Shown piece after piece: positions 21,690 through 32,888 of a stretch of DNA of 64,000 bases (its first letter is position 1; each line of letters opens with the position of its first letter). Under the pieces are notes generated by a model. That model was not told the DNA's origin. It ran no database searches and worked only from the letters and a program-made list of their open reading frames with translations. The stretch is taken from assembly GCA_034440575.1 (NCBI GenBank), contig JAOTOL010001648.1, positions 929,501 to 993,500 of the forward strand, given 5' to 3'. The translations under genes and the position numbers were made by a program. Origin of the DNA: Imbricaverruca yamaguchii. Its lineage: Eukaryota > Arthropoda > Thecostraca > Neoverrucidae.

Positions 21690-22490
21690 GACCTTTGAAA
21701 TCGGGCGACTTTTCCCAACTGACCTCTGCATGCTTTCTTTCAAATGAAATACGGTCTGATTGCGTTGCTGCCTCTTGCGCGCACCCTCGTCTTTGGCGAC
21801 TTTCATGCAACTGGCCGTCGTCGTAACTGTTGCGTAACTGCCGGTCTGTTCCGTAACTTCACGTAACTGCCGGTCCCATAGCAGGAGTGCAAATACGATG
21901 GTGCTACCGACTTTTGTACGACTACATGACTGCGAATGCAAACACCACGACTCGATAGTATCGCTGCGCGATACAGCTGCGACTGCAGCAACTGCGACGC
22001 GACGTTACTGTTAGAGCAGAAACCTCGACAGACTTTACTGCGACACGACACTAATACGAATGCAAATAGGGACAACATTTTAACATAGTATTTGGCGACT
22101 GCCAGCGCTGTTGTGAGCCATTTCTGCTACAAAATATCTCTGATCAACTGTACTATGGAACGACTTTTCCTCGATTGCAAATAAAATGTATTCCTGTGCG
22201 CAGTAAAATTCGATTCCTCGATTCCTACCTGACGTCAGTAGGCCATAATTTGCCCTTAGGAGCGGCATCATGCTGGGGCCACTCACATTTAGGCACCGTT
22301 TAACCCCTGCAGTGTACCAGAATCTCCTGTATCGTGTTGTACGGTGGATTCAGTTTGACTCTCCCAACTTTTGTTTTAGGCTGGGTAATGGTGCGTTGAG
22401 CTGTGTGGCGCAGGCCCACCCTGGAACTGTCAGAGCTCCTTGAAACTCAATTTACTCCTCGGTTGATCGTCCAGGTCAGGTCAACCAGGT
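21690..22490. other. Unannotated, with decayed short repeats
   Basis: CGTAACTGCCGGTC occurs twice near 21832-21876, and GCGACTGCAGCAACTGCGAC-like words near 21965. TGACGTCA is at 22230-22237. No gene is recognised. Confidence 0.4.
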
Positions 22491-22497
22491 CAGTGCG

Positions 22498-22575
22498 GCG
22501 GTGCGAGTTGGCACAACGGTCGTCTCCGTAGCTCTCGGACTCAAGTCGTTAAGTGAACATGATTTCTGCTTCAAT
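22498..22575 (+). pseudogene. Possible tRNA-like relic
   Basis: GAGTTGGCACAACGGTCGTC followed by CTCGGACTCAAGTCGT resembles the A-box and anticodon region of a tRNA-derived SINE head; box B is too decayed to confirm. Confidence 0.25.
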
Positions 22576-22814
22576 ATTGATGACATGCAAGCTGTGGACA
22601 AAGTCTAGCATAACAGGCACAGGGACCGAGGTCACCGATCAGTTGAAGGCCAAGTAGGGGCAGTAGTGACGTCGCGAGCTATAGCAGTGGCAGTCCTGTC
22701 GCGACCTCGCTGCTCCGTCTACGTCACACGTTCTCGATCGTGCATCGTCACTGACGCGTCAGCGTTGCGTCGCAGTAGCGTCTCGGTCTGTCCGAGGTGT
22801 GTCGGTTCCAAATG

Positions 22815-23036
22815 CCGGTGTTCTCTGACTCTGACCCTCTGGGAATGGAAGCCATTCCCTGACTCCGAGTCCATCGGAATGGTGACCATACCCTGACACC
22901 ATTCACTGTAGAAATGGTGACCATTCCCTGACTATGACCCTGTGGAAATTGTGACCATTTCCTGACTCCGACCCGGTGGAAATGGTGATCATTCTCTGAC
23001 TCCGATCTTGCGGGAATGGTGACCATTCCTTGATTA
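22815..23036. repeat. About 38-bp minisatellite with a palindrome in each unit
   Basis: Around six units, each with a core like GGAATGGTGACCATTCC (a self-complementary block) followed by CTGACTCCGACCC. The palindromic core means every unit could form a small hairpin. Confidence 0.85.
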
Positions 23037-23670
23037 CCAAGACCAGGACGGGTACATGCAGGCTTATATCAAAGTGGCGAATTGTAGTGCACTTAGCTAT
23101 GAACACGGTTGTTGGATGGCTTTCTATTATGAAATTGCACGTCAAATGAATGAGTGCGGCTTAAATGCTAATGAAACTACCCACATACACTTGGGTAAAA
23201 TTAGCCGTACTTGCCTGCGCTGCGTCAACGAGGAGCATCAGTGGTGCATTGCACTCTGCGGCGGTTTCACTCACAGCCCGAAAACACGTCTCTGTAGCTA
23301 CCGAACCGGTGAGAATATACGACACATCGGAAAAGGCACATAATATATTCATAGAGCTTCAGTTTGTTGCATAAAAATGTGTGGGTGACATAGTAGGCAT
23401 TGGAGCGGATGGGACAGCAGCGAACATCGGAAAACCAGGCGGCGTTTGTCGCTTATGATTGAGAGGGCAAGCCGTACATCGGTTTATTAGAGCAGCTCAG
23501 CTAGACCAGAACACGCTTGAGGGGTTGATTTTAAACCAGGCGGTTTAGTATCAGCCATCTATTCATGGCAACCTTGCGCAAAAAGCTAAATTTATCCGTG
23601 CAATTTATAGTAAACCACTATGCCTTTGTGTAGTTTCACATGAGAGTAGACTTTAAATGTATAGAAGTTC
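23037..23670. other. Unannotated sequence
   Basis: Overlapping frames of 60-95 codons lie on both strands at 23056-23374 without recognisable motifs. Confidence 0.4.
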
Positions 23671-23679
23671 CAGCAAGGG

Positions 23680-23935
23680 TGCGATTTTGGGACTCAAGCG
23701 CGATTTTTCTTAGCCCATAGCGTGATTTGTCGGGGCTCCGTCACGTCTTTTTCCAGCTTGACCAATTTTGGGGGGCCGGGGAGATTTTGCGGTCTTGCAT
23801 TGGATTACTGGGGCTACTGCTTAATTTTCGGGTCCGCGTCTTCATTTTGTCGAGCTCCCGTGCGCTGCTCCGGTCCCGGCGCGATTTTTTTTGGTGGCCC
23901 CAACGTAATTTTTAGCAACGCATTTGCCTATAGCA
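23680..23935. repeat. Degenerate GCGATTTT/GGGCCC repeat
   Basis: Words such as GGGTGCGATTTTGGG and GGCGCGATTTTTTTTGG recur about every 25 bp. These are the reverse complement of words (CCCCAAAATCGCG type) that fill the element at 24499-25248, so the two stretches are related but inverted. Confidence 0.5.
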
Positions 23936-24498
23936 GCAGAGTATCTTCGGGGCTGATGCGCCCTCATTCTTGCGTGCGCGCGTAATTGGCGGTGGACGAA
24001 GGCCGTATATAGCACTGAGCGAATCCCCCAGGTGGGTCTTCGTTTCCTGCCCATGTGCCATTCTGTCGTGTTTAGAGTGTACCGATAACTTTTTTTCGTG
24101 ATGTTTGTGTACGTTTCTGCAAAAAACAGGCGCTTGCCTTTAGCGTCTTGATTTCCTTACCGCATGTTTTTTGTTTGTTTGTTGAGCCTGGTGTCTTTAT
24201 TCAATCTCCCTGGTGCGGATTCTCCCCCCCCCCGGTGCGCTTCGGTGGGGATTATGCCGCGGCTGGTGCGCCTCGCCGAGCCTTGCGCCATGCTGTTTAG
24301 TCTGGATGACCACCACCGCCAGCACAATCTCGATCTGCATTAGACAGGGTACATACACTCCAGAACTGACAAACCAACTTACCCTTGAGGTAAGTCTTTG
24401 ATGAGGAAAAAGGCATAATTTTAACTGACGCTTCTTCATCCTGTTTTATCTAGGGAAGCACATCAACTAATCAGATTCCAAAGATGATGATTTTCTGG
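23936..24498. other. Unannotated sequence
   Basis: Spacer between the two inverted degenerate arrays. No gene is recognised. Confidence 0.4.
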
Positions 24499-25248
24499 CA
24501 GTGGCGTACCTAAGTAAAAGGAACAAGGGTGAAGCTGTCCGCAGAGAGGTTGTGGGCCCCCAAGAATCGCACCGGAGTTAGGACAAATAGCTCCGGGGTC
24601 CGAAAAGTCACGCTCGGCCCGACATGTCACGCTGTGGCACCAAAGCTTTTGCTGGGGCCCCAAATCACATTGAGGTCCCAAGAATTACCGTCAGAGCCCC
24701 CAAATTCGCGTCTGGCTCCCCAAAACGCGCTTGGCCAAAAAAGCCGTCCGCCGCCCCCAAAAATACGCCAGGGGTAAAAATAAATGCAACGTACCTACGA
24801 CTAGCGCCGAGGTCCGAAAAATCGTCCTAGTCCCAAGAAAATCGTGCTAAGGCACTAAAATTCCTGTGGGACCCCATACGATTCGGGTCGTGGGCCCAAA
24901 TAATCACAACAGGCCTGCAAAATTCGCACTAGTGTCAGACAAAATCGCGTTCGGACCCACAAAAATCGATACTGGGTATCAATACCAATAACCCCACCTG
25001 GACTCGATAAAATGCATTCCGCGTTCTCAAGAGTTAAGCAGAGGCCCTGCCAAATCAATTCCGGCCTAAAAATGGCTCCAAAGCACTAAAAACTATGCAC
25101 CTTCCCTCCCCCAACGCACAGGGCCCAGAACAAAATGTGAGGGCCCTCCAAAAATCACCCGGGCCCCCAAAATTTGTGCCAGGGCAAACGCAAGGGCCCT
25201 CAATTGGGGTCGGCTGTCCCCTTGACGCCCCCTTTGCCTACGCCACTG
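24499..25248. mobile_element. 750-bp non-autonomous element with CAGTGGCGTA inverted ends
   Basis: Starts CAGTGGCGTA (24499-24508) and ends TACGCCACTG (25239-25248), an exact 10-bp terminal inverted repeat. The CAGTGGCGTA end is common among non-autonomous DNA transposons in animals, often hAT-like. The interior is a degenerate array of about 25-bp units rich in GGGCCCCAAAA and TCGCGC. I found no matching 8-bp target duplication, so the superfamily is open. There is no transposase. Confidence 0.6.
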
Positions 25249-25599
25249 AAGGGAGCTTGAAACGGTGTGTAAGCATTGGTTCGCATATCATAGGATAAGA
25301 GACCAAAGATGGATGTGCCCAACATCCATGAAGTCAGGTCGGACAATAGCGTAGGCTGCTTTGGTGTCGTTTAGCTTCATACATATATGACTTGTACGGC
25401 AATGGTGATCGATGTCAGTTTATTACCTGAGCGCACGCCAAGTTAGCCAATTACAGTGCAGCATAGCCAATTACAGCATAACGGAGACAATCTCATGGAT
25501 TAGCTTCCCCCAAGCGACTTCGGAGTGCATCGCTCGATCGCTGGGTTTGCTTCCAACTTCACGGGCTGAACATCAGAGAGACGCACGTGTTGCGATGCC
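25249..25599. other. Unannotated sequence
   Basis: CAATTACAGTGCAGCATAGC-like words occur twice near 25450. Nothing else is recognised. Confidence 0.4.
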
Positions 25600-26345
25600 A
25601 ACATGCACTCACGGCATGTGTACCGCGTATTCCGTACGGCACTGACGGCATGTGTACAGTGTGTTCCGTGCTATATCGATGACACGTGTACGGTGTGTTC
25701 CTTATTGCATTGATGGCATGTGCACCGTGTGTTTGTACTATATCGATGTCCGTACCGTATGTTTCGTACTGTTTCGATGGCATGTAAACCGTGTGTTCCG
25801 TACTGTATCGATGGCTGTGTACCGTGTGCTCCGTACTTTATCGATGGCTATGTACCGTGTATTCCGTACTCCACTGATGACTGTGTTTTGTGTGTTCCGT
25901 ATTGCATCGATAGCATGTGTGCCATGTGTTCGCGCTGTACCAATGGAATATGAACTGTGTGTTCTATGCTGTATCGATGACATGTGTACCGTGTGTTCCG
26001 TACTGCATTCATGGGAAGTGAACCGTGTGTTCCGTCTGTATCAATGGCTGCGTACAATGTGTTTCGGTATTGTATCGATGGATGTGTACCGTGTGTTCCG
26101 TACTGTATCGATAGCTATGTACCATGTGTTCTGTCCTGTATCGATGGCTGTGTACCGTGTTCCGTATTGTATCGATGGCATGTGTACCATGCATTCCGTA
26201 CTGTATCGATGAATGTGCATGGTATGTTCCGTACCGTGTGGATGGATGTGCATCGTGCATTCCATACTGTACCGATGGCTGTGTACCATGTGTTCCGTAC
26301 TGTACCGATGGATGTGTAACATGTACTCCGTACTGCACCGATGGT
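25600..26345 (+). repeat. 33-bp minisatellite, about 22 copies
   Basis: The unit contains CTGTGTACCGTGTGTTCCGT followed by ACTGTATCGATGG, total 33 bp. Since 33 is a multiple of three, each frame encodes an 11-residue repeat (for example VYRVFRTVSMA), which explains open frames up to 186 codons. An inverted block of the same family lies at 45212-45306. Confidence 0.93.
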
Positions 26346-26699
26346 ACTTCATGGTTGAGCTTCATAAATCTGACAGCAAGCGTGGAACTGATAAGAATGA
26401 GACATAATTACCCAAACCTACGTAGCGTGCAAGTATTATAGTCGGAATTATCTTCGACAAAATTTACATAATGACAATTGCTCTTTCACCGAAAATCGGC
26501 TGCAATCTGGCTTGGTTGGATATTTGGGCTTACGGGCGCATCGACTGCGTTGGTCGTACAGCGCCATTTGCAATCTGGTTTGAGAATGTCCGAAAATAGC
26601 AACACTACGCAGCTACAGACTGCGCGAATTCCGACGTTGCGGTGTGCTGCTGCCGAGTGTGTCAAATAGCTCACACAAACGCCGCAGGAGCACACCACA
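26346..26699. other. Unannotated, contains one dispersed repeat copy
   Basis: A block of about 50 bp at 26521-26570, with GGGCTTACGGGCGCAT and GTACAGCGCC, resembles 37869-37915. Nothing else is seen. Confidence 0.4.
26521..26570 (+). repeat. Dispersed repeat fragment, copy 1
   Basis: Shares the pattern GGGCTTA-GGGGCG then GTACAGCGCC, same orientation, with 37869-37915. Too short to classify. Confidence 0.4.
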
Positions 26700-27180
26700 C
26701 AATGTCGGAGTCTCGTCCGACGTGGCGGCGGCGTGCTGCTGACTGTGCCCGTGCTCTGACGACACCCGAGCCGTCGATCGCTGCTCCTGGCCAGCCGGGT
26801 CATTCCAACACACTTCGGTACACAAACCGCGATTATCTTCCCGGAGCGGCCTCCTCGCGCTGACGACAGCTCCTGACGCGGCCGAGCCGGGCGATCGCGC
26901 TGTGGCGAGCCATCGCGCTGTGACGTCACGCGACCAGAGGCGCGTCACGCGACGGGCCTCACGCGCGGCGCCCTCTGTACACAGATGTGTTGGCCCGCGC
27001 GGCCGGCCCGCGCCGGCGCCGGCGGCCGGCGGCTGGCGGCTGGCGGCTGGTGCCACGTGTCACGCGCCGGCCGTCCGGCCCCGCCCCACCCCGAGCAGCC
27101 CCACCGTCCGACCGACCGCCGGCCGCTGCCGCCGCCCCGGCCGGTCGCCCTGCTGATGGCCGTCGCAAAAAGTTAAGGCG
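26700..27180. promoter_or_regulatory. Large CpG island with a TGACGTCA site
   Basis: Nearly 500 bp of very GC-rich, CpG-dense sequence. It includes TGACGTCA at 26921-26928, two further GTCACGCGAC words nearby, and an almost pure G/C stretch with GGCTGGCGGCTGG repeats at 26990-27050. It is the largest island here and could be a promoter, but frames on both strands are compositional and no exon is recognised. Confidence 0.4.
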
Positions 27181-29405
27181 TGCTCTCGCGCAGGAAATCG
27201 GACTGCGGTCATCTCGACGGAGTGAAAACTCGCACCGCCTGACTCCGCTGGGGTGTGTTTTGATCCGTTGGATCGCCTTCAGACCATGCTGGTGGAGAGG
27301 CGTTAGGCTGCGACAACGGTGGATGTGACGCAGCCCGGCTCTTTGTTGTGGGATTCTTTTCGCAACGTAATTCCCAGCGGTCGCGGCAGTTCCCCGGGCA
27401 ATAAATTTTCTATAACAAAGCCAGTGCGGACATACTGTATTTTTTGCTTTAAAAACTGTAGTGCCATCTGATTTGCGGATTCTGCGCAGGTAGGGGAAGC
27501 ATGCCACCCATCCGCAGGATACTATTTTGAACTAATATTTCAGCACGGCTACTTTTCATTTGTGGAATATGCCATATAACTGCCGCCACGCAAGAATTTC
27601 GGTAGGGACGCGCCCTCGCGCCTCTTACGTTACAGGTTCCACCAGGGACTCGTATAACATGCCAACTGGTAGGTAAATTCCCCTCTGGTCAGTGGTTGAA
27701 AAAAATGTCCTCTTTTCATGAGCAATTTCGGTTAAAATTAACAAAACTCTTCGTTGTCGCGCATGTTTTTGTAGCACCTGTTGCCCCTCCGCCTCCGCCA
27801 GCGAAAATTCTTAGACGGGTCATTGGCCTCCATTGCACTCTAGCACGGCTGACGCTTTTGTCCCGTTATGGATTCATGGATATACGTAAACTTCACTGAG
27901 CATCCCTGACGTGAGAGCAGACATGAGGCCAGAATGTGGTGAGGACGACCTACTTTGTCGGTGAGTGCACACCCGTCCAGCGACTGCGGTTGAAGTGGTG
28001 GGTTTGGCGTGGAGGTTTGCTGTGACGTCATCACCCGGCCGGGTGCCGCTTTGCATTGAGCTGTTTCCGCCGGTTCGGCATTCACATGACAGGCGTTAGC
28101 TCTCATAGGGTCCACCTAAAAGGCAAGTCTCGAGGAAAGCAAGACACAGAAGGAGAAAAAGATACGCTTGAATAGATTGGTGCAAAACTGCAATTCGGGC
28201 TGCCCATAAGAGGATATTGGAAATGTATGGAGAGACGTGTTCTCCAAAAAGCTTGGCTCGCATCGTCATGAGACAAAAATACAGCAAAAGCAACCCACAG
28301 GCCTTGTTGAAGATTCGGACTTGTGGGATTGCAGGGATCAGGAACCATCCTCAACATGGAATGTGGTAAATCAGAGAGGATGAAGGGTTAGGTACAGAAA
28401 CGTTTCTGAGTACTGCCGTGGATATGACAGAGGTACATATTTCATCAGTTTGGATAAAGTTGGGTGATTGCTTCTCATGTTATAACCGCCAATCTGATCT
28501 ACGATCCTACGAGTCTATATTCTACGATTTAAGTTCATGCTGCTCTACAGTTCAGTTGATAATTGTTTCCGACACAGTATTAACCCGGCACCTATACCAA
28601 GCTCAACTTAGCGGAACTTTTAACCGATTAGCTGTTACATACTCGTACTTCAATAGGGGCATGCCATAGAGTCACTGGGTAGACACGGACATGTAGCTTC
28701 ATTTTCAATCAACAGTAGTTTTCGGGATGCTAGGTTTTAGCACGGCTACAATCACCCTCCCCTCCCCCACACCCACACCCCTGTTGTGGGTCACGTTTTC
28801 GAGCTTTGACCCCCGTATCCGGCGCCTTTTTAGCTGCGCAGGGACGAAAGGGACATGGGAGGATATGATTCATTATTGAGTGTGTTGTGTTAACGCCAGG
28901 ATAGACTGAATCCTAATCGTTGCAAAAAAAAAGTGAAGTCCTTACTTACTTGCCTTCCTCGTCTTACCACACTTTGCTATCTGATCTGTTCCGCCAAATT
29001 CTCAATGTATAGACGTGCGTTACCCGAATTAGAAACAATTTATAAACGTGCGTTACTGGAATTGGAATTGAAGTCGCGACCGCCTACTGTAAAGGACCAT
29101 TCGAATTCCGCTGCAGTGAAGTTCAGAGGGAAATACTCGGCATGCCTTACTGTACGGCACATTCATTTTCCACCGTCAAGATGACAACGTGCCAGCTGAC
29201 CTGGTTCAGCTGCGAAACCGACGCGCACGCCGAGCGCCTCGCACAGCACTAACGGTGCACCGTGCACCGGATGTTGACACTGGCATTGTCTTCACTAACT
29301 GCACCTCCTTCGCTCGCGCCGCGTCAATGATGGCGCTTTTCCACTGAATACCGAAACAACCGAACTGAAACCGGGTGGTGGCCGGACCACGACACCGAAA
29401 CATTT
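27181..29405. other. Unannotated unique sequence
   Basis: About 2.2 kb without a recognisable gene or element. TGACGTCA occurs at 28023-28030. A C-rich stretch lies near 28755-28785. Frames are short. Confidence 0.5.
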
Positions 29406-29408
29406 GAA

Positions 29409-30800
29409 AAGAGGACCGGAGCACCTAGATGGAGGGAGACCGGACCAGAGAACAACACCTGGACGGGGAGGCCGGACCAGAGAACAACACCTGGACGGGG
29501 GAGGCCGGACCAGAGAACAACACCTGGACGGGGGAGGCCGGACCAGAGAACAACACCTGGACGGGGAGAGGAAGGGCCAGAGAACAACACCTGGACGGGG
29601 GAGGCTGGACCAGAGAACAACACCTGGACGGGGGAGGCCGGACCAGAGAACAACACCTGGACGGGGGACGCCGGACCAGAGAACAACACCTGGACGGGGG
29701 AGGCCGGACCAGAGAACAACACCTGGACGGGGGACGCCGGACCAGAGAACAACACCTGGACGGGGGACGCCGGACCAGAGAACAACACCTGGACGGGGGA
29801 GGCCGGACCAGAGAACAACACCTGGACGGGGGAGGCCGGACCAGAGAACAACACCTGGACGGGGGAGGCCGGACCAGAGAACAACACCTGGACGGGGGAC
29901 GCCGGAGCAGAGAACAACACCTGGGAGAGAGAAGGACCGGGGGAGGCCGGACCAGAGAACAACACCTGGACGGGGGAAGCCGGACCAGAGAACAACACCT
30001 GGACGGGGGAGGCCGGACCAGAGAACAACACCTGGACGGGGGACGCCGGACCAGAGAACAACACCTGGACGGGGAGAGGAAGGGCCAGAGAACAACACCT
30101 GAACGGGGAGGCCGGACCAGAGAACAACACCTGGACGGGGACGCCGGACCAGAGAACAGCACCGGGGGGAGGGCCGCCACGGTAGTGGGCCCGACACCGA
30201 AGTAAGCACCATGAGAACAACACCTGCCTGACCGGGAAGAGGCGTCGGCCAGGGAACAAAGTGGATCGGAGGAGGCGAGCCAGAGAAGCAACACCTGGCG
30301 GGAGGGAAGCCGAAGACCAGGGAGGGAACAACACTGATTTTTTTTTTCGGGGGAGTGTAGGGCCAGCAGAACACACCTGGACGGGGAGGCCAAGGACAGA
30401 GAACAACACCAGGTGGGAGGGCCGGAGGCATAGACGACCACTTTGTGCGGGGGAGATGAAGCCGGAGAACAAGGCACAAGGACGGGGGAGGCTGGACCAG
30501 AGAACAACACCTATTTGGGGAGGGGGGGGAGGCCGGAGCAGATGAAGGCAACACCATGGACGGGGGAGGGACACCTGGAAGTGACCAGTAGAACATTGGG
30601 GGGACACCTGGACGGGGGAGGCTGGACCAGAGAACAACACCTGGACGGGGGAGGCTGGACCAGAGAACAACACCTGGACGGGGGAGGCCGGACCAGAGAA
30701 CAACACCTGGACGGAGGGGAGGCCGGACCAGAGAACAACACCTGGACGGGGAGAGGAAGGGCCAGAGAACAACACCTGAACGCGGAGGCTGGACCACGAT
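29409..30800 (+). repeat. 33-bp minisatellite, over 25 copies, degenerate in the middle
   Basis: The unit has ACCAGAGAACAACACCTGGA followed by CGGGGGAGGCCGG, about 33 bp. Copies are nearly identical at 29430-30165 and 30600-30790, with diverged or indel-bearing units and extra sequence at 30170-30600. Length variants of 32 and 33 bp shift the frame. This yields two 529-codon minus frames (PGVVLWSGLPR or PVQVLFSGPAS type) that are not genes. Confidence 0.95.
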
Positions 30801-31990
30801 ATCGGAACACTTGAGAAGAGGACCGTGGCACCAGGACGGGGGGTGTGCGCCGCCACGGTATGTGCAAAATATCTGGCTCCGCACACCGATATTGTCAAGC
30901 TCATCATGAACACACTATCACAATATATTTCTCTACTTCACCTCCGAAGTCTATGCGTTTCGGCCTGGGAGGGGCGAGTTGGTCCTATCGGCAGCATCTC
31001 TGCGCGATGCCAATTTAGAACGTCCATCCACACTCATGGCGCGCACGAGGTACAGTGTCAAGCAAGAAAAGCTTCCCAGGGAGGTGGTCAAAACACGTCA
31101 TAAAATATTTTCATTGCATTTCATATTCATTCCATTCGGCAGAATATAGTTATAGATCAGCACACCTGTGGCTAGTACCAATAGCATGCATAATATTGAA
31201 GAACCCCTCACGGTGGGATGCGAGGCATAGACGATCCTGCTTCTATGTGCTGCGTAATGGCAATAAACGCGGTATGAAAATGGCTGACAAAGGTTGTGGC
31301 TGAAATCCTTGTGGCCGTTGTTTCTGAAAATTATTTGGGGGTGGGGGTGGGAGGTCGGCATAATACATGAAGGCAATGAACCAAATGGATTTGGGAGGGA
31401 GCACACTCAATGTCGCCCCATGTTGAAAGGTTAAATTATTGGTGGGGACACGGCTAACATTGAATAGGCTCTTGCCTACCAAAAGTAGGTGTCTAAAACA
31501 ACACCTCTGGATCTCCAAAACGTTCATCTTGCACCAAGTTGTTTCCTCCGAGGTTCCCCCTTCAGCTGCATGCTGAGGGGGAACCTCTCATGTTCTCTTA
31601 ACATCCTTCATTCTCATGCTGAGGAATGCTTTCGTTTTTATTTGATAAACAAATTTATTGGATGATAAACATCCCTCATCCATCTCAGAATAATATTTGA
31701 TAAATAAACTGATTAATAGTCCATCAGTCACATTATCAAGCAGAACAGTGCAGTGATACTAACGTATTGCCCCACTGCACAGGCGCTAAATTTTATTTTT
31801 CAGTCACTTGTGGAGCTGTTGTGCAACGTGGTGCAACAAGCGCACAACTTTACGATTCCACTTAGCAGCGCACTTCTGACTGGCCCTCCACCGTTCCAAG
31901 GAAATTCACTGAGGTGAATAATGGCCTAATTCACTATCTAATTGCACCGCTGGGCGTGCATCCTCCTTAATACATCCGGTGGATTGCTGG
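30801..31990. other. Unannotated sequence
   Basis: No gene is recognised. Contains the hairpin at 31550-31587. Confidence 0.4.
31550..31587. repeat. Hairpin with one bulge
   Basis: GAGGTTCCCCCTTCAGC is followed, after five bases, by GCTGAGGGGGAACCTC: a 16-bp stem with one bulged base. Confidence 0.8.
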
Positions 31991-31994
31991 ACGA

Positions 31995-32235
31995 CAGCAC
32001 CTGGGCGGAGACAGACCGGATCACGGGACCGAAACAGCTGGACGGAGACAGGCCAGATCACGAGACCGGAACACCTGGGCGGAGGATCAGAACACCTGGA
32101 CAGAGACAGGCCGGATCACGGGACCGAAACAGCTGGACGGAAACAGACCGGATCACGAGACCGGAACACCTGGACGGAGACAGGCTGGATCACGGGACCG
32201 GAACACCTAGGCGGAGGATCAGAACGCCTAGATAG
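31995..32235 (+). repeat. 37-bp minisatellite, about 6 copies
   Basis: The unit contains GGACGGAGACAGGCCGGATC and ACGGGACCGGAACACCT. It shares AACACCTGGACGG with the 33-bp array at 29409-30800 and may be a diverged relative of it. Confidence 0.85.
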
Positions 32236-32409
32236 AGGGAGGTCGGCCAGAGCACCGAGCACAGTACAGAAGACAATATAGAAGACACGCAAGCTCATAA
32301 AGCGGCACACCCATCAGTCAGTGATACAAACAATCCATCAAGCATGATACGGAGGACCCATCTATTGTGATGTAGAGGGCGCGTCAGCCAATCATATGGA
32401 ACACCAATC

Positions 32410-32888
32410 AAACGTGGTACAAAGGAGCCGTCACATGATGCAGGGAAGTCATCACATGTGATGTAGGGGAGGCGTCACATGATGCAGGGGAGCCGCCACA
32501 TGATGCAGGAGATCCGTCACATGTGATGCAGGGAGAGCCGTCACAGGTGATGCAATAGAGCCGTCACATGCGATGCAGGAGAGCCGTCACATATGATGTA
32601 TGAGAGCCGTGACATGATGAGGGATCCGTACATGGGGAGAGCCGTCACATGTGATGTGAGTGGGAGCCGTACATGTGATGCAGTGGAGCCGTCACATGTG
32701 GTGCAATGGAGCCGTCACATGTGATGCAGGAGAGCCGTCACATGTGATGCAGTGGAGCCGTCGCAAGTGGTGCAGGGGAGCCGTCACATGTGATGCAGGA
32801 GATCCGACATATGTGATGCTGGGGAGCCGTGACATATCACATAGAATACATATCACAGTGATACAGAGGTGTTGTCGCACATGATGTA
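32410..32888 (+). repeat. 23-bp minisatellite, left part
   Basis: The unit is GTCACATGTGATGCAGGAGA plus GCC, 23 bp, about 20 copies with small indels. It is interrupted at 32889 by a LINE and resumes at about 34158. Confidence 0.9.

Noticed and set aside
25652..26441. 186-codon frame with an 11-residue repeat
   Set aside because: A product of the 33-bp unit; similar repeats appear in other frames and on the other strand.
29295..30913. Two minus-strand frames of 529 codons, and one of 361
   Set aside because: They are translations of the 33-bp minisatellite; proline/valine/serine repeats change frame wherever a unit is 32 bp long, and no unique domain is attached.
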